Source: CAZEQJ01 sp964514385 (GTDB taxonomy: Bacteria; Bacteroidota; Bacteroidia; Cytophagales; Cyclobacteriaceae). Taken from it: a stretch of 64,000 bases of DNA. The notes beneath the pieces were generated by a model. That model saw nothing but the letters and a program-made list of their open reading frames with translations. It was not told the DNA's origin and did not search any database. Both the position numbers and the translations under genes were made by a program. The stretch covers positions 62,001 to 126,000 of the forward strand of contig CAZEQJ010000002.1 of NCBI GenBank assembly GCA_964514385.1, in the 5' to 3' direction. Positions 10,896-19,641 of the stretch are shown piece by piece. Positions within the stretch are counted from its first letter, which is position 1. Every line of letters begins with the position of its first letter.

Positions 10896-10903
10896 TATAT
10901 TTG
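10896..10903 (+). promoter_or_regulatory. Possible Bacteroidota -7 box upstream of gcvH
   Basis: TATATTTG matches the TAnnTTTG -7 consensus of the Bacteroidota primary sigma factor and lies 17 bases before the gcvH ATG. The nearest upstream TTG-containing -33 candidate (10868-10871) is 24 bases away, a little too far, so this is tentative. Confidence 0.35.
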
Positions 10904-10920
10904 AGCAAGAATTTGAGCTT

Positions 10921-11298
10921 ATGAATTTTCCTGAACATCTAAAGTACACCAAAGACCACGAATGGATTAAAGTGGACGGTAATACAGCCCTGATAGGCAT
11001 CACAGATTTTGCTCAGTCTGAGCTGGGTGACATCGTGTATATTGAAGTAGAGACGGTAGACGAGACGCTGGATGCTGAATCGGTATTCGGAACAGTAGAG
11101 GCTGTAAAGACCGTATCTGATTTGTTTATGCCTGTCGGAGGCAAGATCGTTGAGTTCAACGAAAACCTTGAAAGTAACCCTGAGCTTGTTAACTCTGATC
11201 CCTACAATGAAGGATGGATCATCAAGGTAGAGCTGGATGATCCTTCTCAGCTGGATGATCTGATGGACGCTGCATCATATAAGGATATGGTGGGTTAA
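10921..11298 (+). CDS. gcvH: Glycine cleavage system H protein
   Basis: Lipoyl carrier that shuttles the aminomethyl group between the P, T and L proteins of the glycine cleavage system. The 125-residue length is typical. The N-terminus (YTKDHEWIKVDG) and the lipoyl site in GTVEAVKTVSDLF, with Lys63 as the modified residue, are intact; the C-terminal NPELVNSDPYNEGW segment is also standard. It lies just after sprA and 2 bases before the VanZ-like gene, as in many relatives. The genes for the other subunits are not here. Very confident. Confidence 0.97.
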   Translation: MNFPEHLKYTKDHEWIKVDGNTALIGITDFAQSELGDIVYIEVETVDETLDAESVFGTVEAVKTVSDLFMPVGGKIVEFNENLESNPELVNSDPYNEGWIIKVELDDPSQLDDLMDAASYKDMVG

Positions 11299-11300
11299 AC

Positions 11301-11672
11301 GTGTTTTTACGTTATAACCTTATTACTTTTTTGTGGGCAAGCATATTGTTTTTTCTGGTCATGTTACCGGGAAACAATATGCCCTCCCTTGACCTCTGGG
11401 ATGTCATACCTTTTGATAAGTTCGCCCATTTTTTCTTCTTCACCGTATTGACCTTATTGATGGTCATTGGTTTTAGTAAGCAATATTCGTATCGTTATTT
11501 ACGGGAGCATCCGGTGGCCAGCAGTATTGTCATCACACTCTTATATGGATTGATCATTGAGGTCGTACAGATCATGGTGCCGGGTCGTATGATCGAGTAC
11601 TTAGACATGTTAGCCAACATTTCCGGAACAATTATGGGCTTAATTGTATTTATATTAATATACAGAGTATAG
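11301..11672 (+). CDS. VanZ-like family membrane protein
   Basis: Small integral membrane protein of 123 residues with about four hydrophobic helices. VanZ-like hallmarks are FDKFAHFFFF in the second segment and the conserved GLIIEVVQIMVPGR motif, where the Glu, Gln and PGR positions are typical. The name comes from a teicoplanin-resistance accessory protein, but most family members, including this Bacteroidota type found after gcvH, have no known role. GTG start 2 bases after the gcvH stop suggests the two are co-transcribed. Confidence 0.85.
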   Translation: MFLRYNLITFLWASILFFLVMLPGNNMPSLDLWDVIPFDKFAHFFFFTVLTLLMVIGFSKQYSYRYLREHPVASSIVITLLYGLIIEVVQIMVPGRMIEYLDMLANISGTIMGLIVFILIYRV

Positions 11673-11676
11673 TTAC

Positions 11677-11708
11677 TTGCGTTAATATATAAAATGTGGC
11701 TATATTCG
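11677..11708 (+). promoter_or_regulatory. Possible promoter of the tonB gene
   Basis: TTG at 11677-11679 and TATATTCG at 11701-11708, separated by 21 bases, approximate the TTTG / TAnnTTTG consensus with one mismatch in the -7 box. It would give a leader of roughly 20-30 bases. Suggestive only. Confidence 0.35.
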
Positions 11709-11722
11709 AAATTCATTTATTG

Positions 11723-11728
11723 AGGAGG
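11723..11728 (+). promoter_or_regulatory. Strong Shine-Dalgarno sequence before tonB
   Basis: AGGAGG ends 7 bases before the ATG at 11736, a textbook ribosome binding site. This stands out because genes of this phylum rarely carry one, and no other gene start I checked in this window has an equally good match. It fixes the start codon at 11736. Confidence 0.75.
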
Positions 11729-11735
11729 TAATATT

Positions 11736-12410
11736 ATGGAATCAAAAAAGACTGAAAAAGCCGACCTTGGAAGTAAAAGAGGGTTATTTTTTAACATTGG
11801 CTTTGTTGTTACAATGGCGCTTGTTCTTTTCGCTTTTGAAAAGAAAACGTATGAAGACAGCGCGCTTATGGACCTGGGTCAGGTAGATGATAATTTTGAG
11901 GATTTATTAGAAATCCCTCCAACTGTTCAGCCGCCACCCCCACCACCCAAGGTGCAGTTACCGGAAATCGTAGAGGTACCGGATGAAGAAGAAATCGAAG
12001 AAGAAATAGAGGTTGATCTTGATATTGAGATCACAGAGGAAACTGTGATTGAGGATATCATCATTGAGGAAGCTCCACCGGAAGAAGAAGTGGAAGAGGT
12101 ATTTCAGATTGTTGAGAATCCTGCCGAGTTCCCCGGAGGTATACAGGCTTTCTACAAGTGGGTTAGTGATAACCTTGAATATCCATCTCAGGCACGACGC
12201 ATGGGTGTTGAGGGCCGTGTATATGTCGAATTCATTGTAGACAAAGACGGTTCAATTACTGAAGTAACTTCTGTACGAGGTATTGGAGCTGGTTGTGATG
12301 AAGAGGCGGTACGCGTTCTTCAAATGAGCCCAAAATGGTCACCACCCAAACAAAGGGGGCGTGCTGTTAAGCAAAAGATGATTATTCCAATCACATTCAG
12401 ATTGAATTAA
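11736..12410 (+). CDS. tonB: TonB-family energy transducer
   Basis: Couples the inner-membrane proton-motive force to outer-membrane TonB-dependent receptors. The 224-residue protein has a short cytoplasmic N-terminus, one membrane anchor at about residues 18-35, a periplasmic region rich in Pro then Glu/Asp/Ile (residues about 55-130, with a run of six prolines), and a C-terminal TonB domain (about 135-224) including AEFPGGIQAFYKWV, YPSQARRMGVEGRVYVEF and the final PITFRL. The FPGG and YP.A......G.V.V.F pattern is typical of Bacteroidota TonB proteins. It ends just before a terminator. exbB and exbD are not in the window, and bacteria of this type usually have several paralogues. Confidence 0.92.
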   Translation: MESKKTEKADLGSKRGLFFNIGFVVTMALVLFAFEKKTYEDSALMDLGQVDDNFEDLLEIPPTVQPPPPPPKVQLPEIVEVPDEEEIEEEIEVDLDIEITEETVIEDIIIEEAPPEEEVEEVFQIVENPAEFPGGIQAFYKWVSDNLEYPSQARRMGVEGRVYVEFIVDKDGSITEVTSVRGIGAGCDEEAVRVLQMSPKWSPPKQRGRAVKQKMIIPITFRLN

Positions 12411-12414
12411 TATA

Positions 12415-12438
12415 AAAACCGGCAGATGCCGGTTTTTT
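12415..12438. terminator. Bidirectional intrinsic terminator between tonB and yicC
   Basis: A perfect CCGGC / GCCGG stem with a four-base AGAT loop, flanked by A5 on the left and T7 on the right. Because both sides carry the complementary A/T tract it can stop transcription from tonB (+) and from yicC (-), whose stop codons lie within a few bases on either side. Confidence 0.85.
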
Positions 12439-12441
12439 TCT

Positions 12442-13311
12442 TTACAGGATGTTAAGTACCTGCTCCTTTATTTTTTCAAGTTCTTCTTTCATGCTTACCA
12501 CCACTTTCTGGATTTCAGCATCATAAGCTTTCGATCCCATGGTGTTGATCTCACGGCCCATCTCCTGGGTGATAAAAGAAAGTTTTTTTCCATTAGACTC
12601 GGAGCCATTCATGGTTTCGATGAAGTAGTCAAGATGTGAGTTGAGACGCACTTTTTCTTCTTTGATATCCAGTCTGTCGAGGTAAAATACCATTTCCTGC
12701 TCAAATCTTGAGGGATCTGCCTCAACCTTTATTTCCTCCAGGTTGGTTCTGATTTTCTGTGACAGGTTTTCAATTCTTTTTGGATCCAACTCTTCTACCT
12801 TTTTAAGGTATCTTCTGATTTTACCGATATTTTCTTCAAAGGATTGGGACAATCGGCCTCCTTCATCTGAGCGAAACTGATTGCATTTTTGCATTGCGTT
12901 TTCAATGCACGAACGGATATCATGCCACTGTCCGGCATCCAGTCTGGCTTCCGTAGGTGGCTTCAATACATCTGGTGATGATAAAGCCTGGCGGAAAATG
13001 TCGGAAGGGGGTGAGTCCAGGTCCTCATGAAGGGTTTTAAAGCGGTTGAAGTATGCCCTGAAGAGTGCCTCGTTGATCAGCAGGTCATTATTCACTGAAG
13101 TTAGCTCTACTTCCAGGGTCGTCATCACCTTACCTCTAACTAGTGATTTTGAAATAATATCCCTTATCTCCATCTCATAAGAGCTCATCATCGACGGCAG
13201 CCGTAAGGAGAGGTCGAAGTATTTTGAATTGAGCGTTTTAATCTCACAGGTGACTTTTCCCCAGCTGTAGCTGTGTTCGGAATTGCCCTGACCGGTCATT
13301 GATTTAATCAT
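12442..13311 (-). CDS. yicC: YicC family endoribonuclease
   Basis: The 289-residue product starts MIKSMTGQG, the signature N-terminus of YicC proteins (usually MIRSMTGFG), and ends with the conserved C-terminal part containing EEKVRLNSHLDYF and KLSFITQEMGREINTMGSKA. E. coli YicC has been described as an endoribonuclease involved in small-RNA turnover; older annotations call it a stress-induced protein. In many genomes it precedes gmk, which is not seen here. It is divergently arranged with purQ across a 67-base gap. Confidence 0.93.
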   Translation of the reverse strand: MIKSMTGQGNSEHSYSWGKVTCEIKTLNSKYFDLSLRLPSMMSSYEMEIRDIISKSLVRGKVMTTLEVELTSVNNDLLINEALFRAYFNRFKTLHEDLDSPPSDIFRQALSSPDVLKPPTEARLDAGQWHDIRSCIENAMQKCNQFRSDEGGRLSQSFEENIGKIRRYLKKVEELDPKRIENLSQKIRTNLEEIKVEADPSRFEQEMVFYLDRLDIKEEKVRLNSHLDYFIETMNGSESNGKKLSFITQEMGREINTMGSKAYDAEIQKVVVSMKEELEKIKEQVLNIL

Positions 13312-13341
13312 GAAAGCCTTATTTATGCCGGTAAATTAGTT

Positions 13342-13349
13342 TAATTTTG
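13342..13349 (+). promoter_or_regulatory. Possible -7 box for purQ
   Basis: TAATTTTG fits TAnnTTTG and lies about 30 bases before the purQ start, within the divergent yicC-purQ gap. I could not find a convincing TTTG -33 element 19-21 bases upstream. Confidence 0.35.
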
Positions 13350-13378
13350 CCTGCGTTTAAAATTTAATCTGAATATCC

Positions 13379-14062
13379 ATGAAATTTGGTGTTGTTGTTT
13401 TTCCGGGATCCAACTGTGATGAAGATATTTTTTACGTGCTTAGCCACGTTTTGCAGCAGGAGACGGTAAAGATCTGGCATAAAGACACCTCATTGCAGGG
13501 GTGTGACGCTATAATACTGCCCGGCGGCTTCAGTTATGGTGATTATCTGCGTAGTGGTGCCATTGCGCGCTTTTCACCTGTAATGAATGAGGTGATTCGC
13601 CATGCTCAAAACGGGGGCTTTGTCATGGGTATTTGCAACGGCTTTCAGATCCTTACCGAGTCGGGGCTTCTGGAGGGGGCTCTTTTGCACAACCTTAGCC
13701 AGCGGTTTATTTGTAAAAACACATACCTGATGCCAGCCTCACAAAAACACGGCCTTGATACCTTGGAGCGCAGGTGCTATAAAATTCCGATCGCACACGC
13801 AGAGGGCAGATACTACGCATCAGATGATACGATAAAATCGCTGCAGGATAATGATCAGATTATTTTCAAGTATTGCAATGAGGCAGGCGTGGTAGATGAA
13901 GCTTCCAACCCAAACGGATCGTTGCTCAATATTGCCGGCATCAGCAATAAGGAAGGTAATGTCATTGGCATGATGCCACACCCTGAGCGGGCAGCAGAAG
14001 ATATGCTGGGTAACTCTGACGGAAAGCTGATTTTTGAAGCAGTTTTTCAGCTGGTTTCTTAA
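13379..14062 (+). CDS. purQ: Phosphoribosylformylglycinamidine synthase subunit PurQ
   Basis: Glutaminase subunit of FGAM synthase in purine synthesis: it releases ammonia from glutamine for the PurL subunit. The 227-residue class I amidotransferase shows the N-terminal FPGSNCDED, the oxyanion GGFSYGDYLR segment, the nucleophile Cys86 in GICNGFQIL, and the catalytic His/Glu in MMPHPERAAED near the C-terminus. A separate small PurQ implies the three-subunit PurS-PurQ-PurL form of the enzyme, and purS is indeed present at 19638. purL is not in the window. Its stop overlaps the stop of the convergent minus-strand gene by 4 bases. Confidence 0.96.
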   Translation: MKFGVVVFPGSNCDEDIFYVLSHVLQQETVKIWHKDTSLQGCDAIILPGGFSYGDYLRSGAIARFSPVMNEVIRHAQNGGFVMGICNGFQILTESGLLEGALLHNLSQRFICKNTYLMPASQKHGLDTLERRCYKIPIAHAEGRYYASDDTIKSLQDNDQIIFKYCNEAGVVDEASNPNGSLLNIAGISNKEGNVIGMMPHPERAAEDMLGNSDGKLIFEAVFQLVS

Positions 14063-17000
14063 AAATCATATCCCAGCCAGATGTGAAACATGGGATCACC
14101 CCTGAATTCAGCCTGTAACGGGTAGGCAACATCAAGCTTTACATAAAAAGTCAATAGCACAGATCGGAATCCAAAACCGTAACTCGACAGCCACGGATTT
14201 TCATAGCTCTGAAGCTCAAGCGTCGCATTGTTGGTGGTATAGGTATTTCTGTTAATGCTGTTATTTTCATTAAATGGATTGCCGCTGCTCCATGCCAGTC
14301 CGGTATCAAAGAAACCTGTCAGTTGTAAGCTGTTAAAAAATGAGTTTGTCACGCTCCCACTGTAGAAATAATTGACAAGTGGGAGTCTGAGTTCAGCGTT
14401 GAATGCTGTTGCCTGACTACCGGCTTCCTGGTTAAAAAGGTAACCTCTGATTGGTGTCACAAACTTTGAAAAAACTATGTCTTCACTGCTGACAAACCGT
14501 TCGATGTATAACGGGTTTTCCGGATTTATCTCCTCAGTAGCCGTTCTGTTTTGCGGATTGAACGTCACCCAGTTGTTTACTCCACCGGCAAAATATGTTT
14601 TTGGGTCGGGGCCAAAGAAGTTACCGTAGAAGAATCGTGTAGCCAGGATAAAGTTGCGGCTGATTGGTGTATAATTTTTGGCTTCAACCTCAAAGTTACC
14701 AAACGATTGCAGGCTCGTGCCCTGATACCAGCTTAGATTGACCTTTGCTTTCGTTCCATTGAGGATATTGGGCCCCATAATGGTGGTATTATCAAAGGTG
14801 TAGTTGAGCTGAGCACCGGGGAAAGCATTGACCTGCCCTATGAAATCGACATATTCCGGAGGCGCCGTGCTGTTGTTATTGCTGATGATGTCGATATCAA
14901 AATCGATAAACCTTGAAAAGGCAAGCACCCCATGAAGACTGAGCCGTGAAGTGGAAGTGAGCGGATAAAGTGCGCCTATTTTCACTTCATCCAGGAAATA
15001 CTTATGCGTCACATCTTCAGTGGGCACAAAATTAAGTAGCTGCCGGTTGATGGATTTACGGTAATACGTGAGTTCATAATCCATACGATTTTTCAGATAT
15101 CGGTAGCCGGCAAAAAAATCACTGGACTCAAGGTCCAGGAAGAGGGAGACGCCGCCGTAAAGTTGATGGTTTTCCAGCTGATCATTCATCTGTGTCTCCA
15201 GGGTCAGGCCCACCCACCGGATAGGATCAAAGATTACGTTTGTTATGATATTATCCGTAACAAAACTGGGGGTAAAGGTGGAAGGGCCAAATAGGTCTTT
15301 CTCCGTCTGATTATTTTTATAGCGGCTCAGAAAAGAGTTTGCTTCCTGACGCTGGCGGGCAGCTGTAATCACATCACTGTCAAAAATATAATTGTCTGTA
15401 TCGACATATTCTGTTACTTCGTTGGTCGTGAGTGAGTCTTCAATTTGTTGTTTAGCTTCTTCCTGTTGTTGTGAAGCTTCGATGATTTCCTGTTCCTTTT
15501 CTCTCAGTTTCCGTTCGGCAAGGTAGCGGCGCAGGATAATTTCCTGCCGGGGCGTCTGCATGGTAAAGGATTGCTCATCGAGGTTAATTTTTTTGCTGTA
15601 AATAGTGGTTTTGAGGTCAGATTGTAATGTGTAGTATAAGGTGTTGGTATTCCTGTCAAAAGTAAAGTTGGTGAAACTGAGATGATTATTGGTAATTTGA
15701 CGTGTGATTCTGGTTGTTTTATCATACTCATAGAGATTCATTATGCCTTTTTGATCGCTTATAAATACCAGCCTGTTTTCATTGATAGGCGTCGGGAGGA
15801 AGTTGTCATTCAATGTATTGGTGATCTTGCCGAGCTGACTTCTCGTGGTATCAAGGTCATATAAATATATATTAAACATATTTTTTTCAATGCCATTGAA
15901 GGTTTCCCGGATATTCCGAATGCTGTCTACGCTTCTGTTAGATGAAAAGTAGAATTGGTTGGTGCTGGGTATAAATACCGGGTCAAGGTCATCAAAGTAG
16001 TCATTAGTCAGCCGGCGAAGTGCGGGGCGTCGTATGCTGGTGAGATATAAATCTGTTTTGTTGTTGGTGGTGGCACTCAATAATGCCAGCGATCTTCCGG
16101 GAGCTACAGAAAAGTCCACCACCTGATCAAGAGTGGGAAGCGGAATGGGCAAGGTGCTTTTCGTACTTAATTCATAGAGGTAAATGGTGGTCACGCCTTT
16201 ATTATAATCGACAAAAGCAAGTGTATTATCATCACTCCAGGACAACAGGGGTGCTGTAATGTCACTGTCCTGATTTACCAGTGTAAATCCGGATCGGTGG
16301 ATAGTCGTTTCCTCCGAAGTTTCGGTATCCCGTATTTTTACCCAGGCTTTTCCGTTTTTATGTTCAGTATAGGCAAGATACCTGCCGGCAGGGCTGACAG
16401 CAAGATCTCCGATTTTATGTCCTGATCGCAGTGTTAGAACAGGGTTATCGTTAAATGAGAAGTCGTAGGAGCCATTAATCTGGTTGTTTAGCTGTTTATA
16501 GTATGACGACCAGTCCTGTAGTATCCTGCCATAATCCCTGGCAAGGGTGCGTGATATGGATTTTTCTTCGTTTCTGATGATACGTGTGAGGTTGAGGATA
16601 TTGGACAGCACTTTATTGCCATATTCTGTAGCCAGGTAATTCCAGAATGAATAGCCTACCCATGCTGCTTCTTCACCCGTATATCGGTTCATGATCAGCT
16701 GATCGTTTTCTGAAAATAGTTTTCTGGAAAAATCATCCACCTCACGGCTCCATCCGTTGGCAGCATATAATGCCGCACCTTCCGTAAACCATTCGGGTAG
16801 CTCCAGCAGGTATGCGCTCTGAAAAATTTCGGAAATACTGCCCCCAAAAAGCATATCATCGATGATGACAGAGGAAAATTCTTCGATAAGGGATTGGGTG
16901 AACTCGTCCCATGACCCTCTGAAGGCTACTTCAAGCTGAGGTTTTACCACATCCACCTGACCGGAGTTGTCAATGATCTGTTCTTTAAGCCCTACGTTGC

Positions 17001-17295
17001 TTTGCAGATAATCCTGGTGGGAGTTGTAGATGAAAATATTGGTTTTATAATAAGGCTGATAGCCAATAAGATCGGTAAGTCCGTCGAATTTTTCCTCCAG
17101 AAACAATGCTGTTTGTTTTGCAAGCTCATTTCCGCCATCATAAAAATGGACATTGAAATTTTCGGAAGCGTAATATCGCCAGGTAAAAGACTTATACTGA
17201 ATCCGGCTTTTGCCAAATACATCGTGGTAGTTCTGCGCCTTAATGAAAAGAGGCAGGAAAATGAAAATGATAAGGACCTTTATATTGTTCATCAA
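14059..17295 (-). CDS. Three-part surface protein: gluzincin-like domain, beta-propeller, outer-membrane barrel
   Basis: A 1078-residue exported protein with a clear signal peptide (about residues 1-20). Residues 30-270 resemble a peptidase MA-like (gluzincin) domain, with ASENFNVHFYDGG and the LPEWFTEGAALYAANGW segment, but where a HExxH zinc motif is expected the sequence reads LIEEFSSVI, so it is probably not a working protease. Residues about 280-570 contain TolB/WD40-like strands (LAVSPAGRYLAYTEH, LSWSDDNTLAFVD, YFSSNRS). A Glu/Gln-rich helical linker (about 590-640) follows, then a C-terminal region of about 400 residues made of barrel-like strands ending in Phe. Likely sits in the outer membrane with the first two domains in the periplasm or outside. 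Function unknown; such proteins are usually annotated only as PD40 domain proteins. Confidence 0.8.
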   Translation of the reverse strand: MMNNIKVLIIFIFLPLFIKAQNYHDVFGKSRIQYKSFTWRYYASENFNVHFYDGGNELAKQTALFLEEKFDGLTDLIGYQPYYKTNIFIYNSHQDYLQSNVGLKEQIIDNSGQVDVVKPQLEVAFRGSWDEFTQSLIEEFSSVIIDDMLFGGSISEIFQSAYLLELPEWFTEGAALYAANGWSREVDDFSRKLFSENDQLIMNRYTGEEAAWVGYSFWNYLATEYGNKVLSNILNLTRIIRNEEKSISRTLARDYGRILQDWSSYYKQLNNQINGSYDFSFNDNPVLTLRSGHKIGDLAVSPAGRYLAYTEHKNGKAWVKIRDTETSEETTIHRSGFTLVNQDSDITAPLLSWSDDNTLAFVDYNKGVTTIYLYELSTKSTLPIPLPTLDQVVDFSVAPGRSLALLSATTNNKTDLYLTSIRRPALRRLTNDYFDDLDPVFIPSTNQFYFSSNRSVDSIRNIRETFNGIEKNMFNIYLYDLDTTRSQLGKITNTLNDNFLPTPINENRLVFISDQKGIMNLYEYDKTTRITRQITNNHLSFTNFTFDRNTNTLYYTLQSDLKTTIYSKKINLDEQSFTMQTPRQEIILRRYLAERKLREKEQEIIEASQQQEEAKQQIEDSLTTNEVTEYVDTDNYIFDSDVITAARQRQEANSFLSRYKNNQTEKDLFGPSTFTPSFVTDNIITNVIFDPIRWVGLTLETQMNDQLENHQLYGGVSLFLDLESSDFFAGYRYLKNRMDYELTYYRKSINRQLLNFVPTEDVTHKYFLDEVKIGALYPLTSTSRLSLHGVLAFSRFIDFDIDIISNNNSTAPPEYVDFIGQVNAFPGAQLNYTFDNTTIMGPNILNGTKAKVNLSWYQGTSLQSFGNFEVEAKNYTPISRNFILATRFFYGNFFGPDPKTYFAGGVNNWVTFNPQNRTATEEINPENPLYIERFVSSEDIVFSKFVTPIRGYLFNQEAGSQATAFNAELRLPLVNYFYSGSVTNSFFNSLQLTGFFDTGLAWSSGNPFNENNSINRNTYTTNNATLELQSYENPWLSSYGFGFRSVLLTFYVKLDVAYPLQAEFRGDPMFHIWLGYDF

Positions 17296-18305
17296 CTTTT
17301 ATATAACGGATAAAAGCGGTCGATTGATACTTCCTTTTCTATTGGTTTTCCCTGGGTCAGGTAATCTGCAAACCTTGAAGCAAAGTAAGGTAATAAAGAT
17401 ACGCCTTTAGAACCCCAACCACCAAAAAATAATAAAGTTTCGTCTGCAGGATGTGGCCCGATAATGGGGCGACGATCTTTTGTGGCAGGGCGCACCCCGG
17501 CCCAATGGTCTATTACTTCCCCTTCGAGTCCGGTTAGCCTCCTGAATTTTTCAAAAAGCTGGCTTTTCCCTTTAGCTGTAGGCTCCCAGTTTATATCCCA
17601 GTCGTAAGTAGCACCTACCTTCACTGAATCTGCCCTGTCTGGAATGACAAATACACCTCGATTGTAAATATCCTCAATTGGATGTGCTATCCGGATCCGC
17701 AGTACTTCTCCTTTTACCGGACGGAAGGGCAGCCATAAAAATTCGGGCATGCTGACTGTGCCGGTACAGTAGATGGTTCGGCCAGGTAGTTTATCCATAT
17801 TGCCGGCCCTTTCGGAAGGGTTGAAGTAGCCCCTTTCTTGTGTTAGTGCACGCGTAAAATCTATGAATAATCGGGTATCGAGCCAGCCGGATTGTTGTAG
17901 TCCGAGGGAGCCGTAAGGCGCATGAAGGTGGGGGAACTGTCCGGGTCCGTGAATACCTTCTATCAACGGCAGCAGATCTGAATCTGTGGACTTTACGGTC
18001 CAATCATTGGCCTCACGGGCATCTGTAAACGGACGTATAATCCGCCGTTCATTGAAAAAAGGCTGATGAGATTTGCTTTGCCACTTACGGTAAAAGTTAA
18101 TCAGAAAAGGAAACAGGGTGTTTGCTTTCCATGTTGGTTTCATTACTTTACCTGTCACAGGGTTGAAAAGGCCCGCGGCTGCAAGAGAGGATGAAGGCAG
18201 CGAGGAATCATCATAAATCCGGAAAGGAACTTCCCGCTCAATTAAATTGAGCGCCAGTATGGAGCCTGCCAGGCCATGCCCGATAATATTTATTGGATTG
18301 TTCAT
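17292..18305 (-). CDS. FAD-dependent oxidoreductase, DAO family
   Basis: A 337-residue flavoprotein of the D-amino-acid oxidase-like (DAO) fold. The N-terminal dinucleotide-binding motif GHGLAG (Gly9, Gly11, Gly14) and an acidic residue at the end of the second strand (YDDSS) mark the FAD site. Near the C-terminus, WAGVRPATKDRRPIIGPHP and GGWGSKGVSLLPYFA are typical of the family. Similar proteins resemble the oxidase half of MnmC or glycine oxidase, but there is no methyltransferase half here, so the substrate is unknown. The stop overlaps the start of the next gene by 4 bases, so the two are probably co-transcribed. Confidence 0.85.
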   Translation of the reverse strand: MNNPINIIGHGLAGSILALNLIEREVPFRIYDDSSLPSSSLAAAGLFNPVTGKVMKPTWKANTLFPFLINFYRKWQSKSHQPFFNERRIIRPFTDAREANDWTVKSTDSDLLPLIEGIHGPGQFPHLHAPYGSLGLQQSGWLDTRLFIDFTRALTQERGYFNPSERAGNMDKLPGRTIYCTGTVSMPEFLWLPFRPVKGEVLRIRIAHPIEDIYNRGVFVIPDRADSVKVGATYDWDINWEPTAKGKSQLFEKFRRLTGLEGEVIDHWAGVRPATKDRRPIIGPHPADETLLFFGGWGSKGVSLLPYFASRFADYLTQGKPIEKEVSIDRFYPLYKS

Positions 18306-18340
18306 CTGTGTAAATATCTAAAATTCACATCTTTGTAACT

Positions 18341-18976
18341 ATGTTTATTGAAAAACTCACATTCAATCCTTTTCAAGAAAACACATATATCATCCATGAT
18401 GAACATGGAAATGCCTGGATCATAGACCCGGGATGTCACAATGCAGCAGAAGAAAAAATATTGTCTGACCTGATTTTGTCAAAAAAGCTAAATCCGGTGG
18501 CAGTATTGAATACGCATTGCCATATCGACCATGTAGTGGGAAACCATTATGTATGCTCAACATGGAATATACCACTTTTCATACCGGAGGGAGAAGAAGA
18601 TTTGCTTAGGTCAGCGCCTGTCATTGCAGATAACTGGGGGTTTCCCTATCACGAAAAGCTGGCAGATGGATTTATAGAGGCCGGTAACATGCCTTCACTG
18701 AATCTGCATTATCAGGTACTGCAGGTACCGGGGCATTCACCGGGTCATATCGCACTCTATTTTCCTGACTCTGCTGACCTCATTTCAGGAGATGTTTTGT
18801 TTTATCAGAGCATTGGAAGAACAGATCTGCCGGGAGGTAATCATGATCAGCTGATTGCCAGCATCCGGAATGAGTTGTTTACACTTCCCAATGAAGTCAA
18901 GGTACACCCCGGCCATGGTCCGTCCACATCTACAGGCTACGAGAAAAAATATAATCCATTTTGCGCGACCGAGTAG
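18341..18976 (+). CDS. Metallo-beta-lactamase-fold hydrolase (glyoxalase II-like)
   Basis: A 211-residue binuclear zinc hydrolase. The metal motif HCHIDH occupies residues 59-64, followed by the ligand His in VPGHSPGH, an Asp in ISGDVLF and a late His in VHPGHGPST. The spacing matches the glyoxalase II-like / YcbL group, which hydrolyse thioesters such as S-lactoylglutathione or related substrates. True substrate cannot be read from sequence. Its 3' end overlaps the start of pssA by 16 bases. The start codon lies 5 bases after a CATCTTTG sequence that resembles a -7 promoter box, so the transcript might have almost no leader. Confidence 0.9.
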   Translation: MFIEKLTFNPFQENTYIIHDEHGNAWIIDPGCHNAAEEKILSDLILSKKLNPVAVLNTHCHIDHVVGNHYVCSTWNIPLFIPEGEEDLLRSAPVIADNWGFPYHEKLADGFIEAGNMPSLNLHYQVLQVPGHSPGHIALYFPDSADLISGDVLFYQSIGRTDLPGGNHDQLIASIRNELFTLPNEVKVHPGHGPSTSTGYEKKYNPFCATE

Positions 18977-19641
18977 TAACTATTCCCAATGTATTGACAC
19001 TGCTCAACCTTTTTTCAGGTTGTGTGGGTATTGTGCTGGCTTTTGAGGGGAGGCTTCAGGCAGGTGCGTATATGATTTTGCTTGGGGCATTTTTTGATTT
19101 ACTTGACGGTGCAGCAGCACGCTTTTTCCATTCTTCATCCAACATAGGGAAAGCATTGGATAGCCTTGCAGATGTGGTGACATTTGGCGTACTGCCGGGT
19201 GTGATCATATACCTGATGATGGACAGTGAAGCTTCGTATATACGGTTTACAGCATTTCTGATTACGTTAGGCACAGCCATCAGACTTGCCAGATTTGTGA
19301 CAGACGACAGGCAGCAATATGCATTTTATGGATTGCCATCACCGGCATCTGCCATTTTTGTAGCCGGTCTTGTTTTTATATATGCAGAGCAAAAGGGTTG
19401 GATGGTGACCACGTCAGCCGGGCTGGTAAGCATTGCGTTGTTTCTGCTGATTATTATGAATGTCAACATTCGCTTATTCAGTATGAAACTCGGTAAGGGG
19501 AACCCGACAGGTTTTACATATCCAGTTATTTTGGCTATAGCAGCGGTGGTTTTAGCTATTTTTTACCAATTAAAAGCATTACCCATCGTCATACTTATTT
19601 ACATAGTATTATCTTTGATCCAACAAATTACAGACCGATGA
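18961..19641 (+). CDS. pssA: CDP-diacylglycerol-serine O-phosphatidyltransferase
   Basis: Makes phosphatidylserine, the precursor of phosphatidylethanolamine, from CDP-diacylglycerol and serine in the inner membrane. The 226-residue polytopic protein carries the full CDP-alcohol phosphotransferase motif: Asp49-Gly50, Ala53-Arg54, Gly63, Asp67 and Asp71, all at the expected spacing. The remainder is hydrophobic with about six membrane segments. The start is a TTG inside the end of the preceding gene (16-base overlap); it gives the standard N-terminus (TIPNVLTLLNLFSG), so I accept it. The stop overlaps the purS start by 4 bases. Confidence 0.93.
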   Translation: MRDRVVTIPNVLTLLNLFSGCVGIVLAFEGRLQAGAYMILLGAFFDLLDGAAARFFHSSSNIGKALDSLADVVTFGVLPGVIIYLMMDSEASYIRFTAFLITLGTAIRLARFVTDDRQQYAFYGLPSPASAIFVAGLVFIYAEQKGWMVTTSAGLVSIALFLLIIMNVNIRLFSMKLGKGNPTGFTYPVILAIAAVVLAIFYQLKALPIVILIYIVLSLIQQITDR

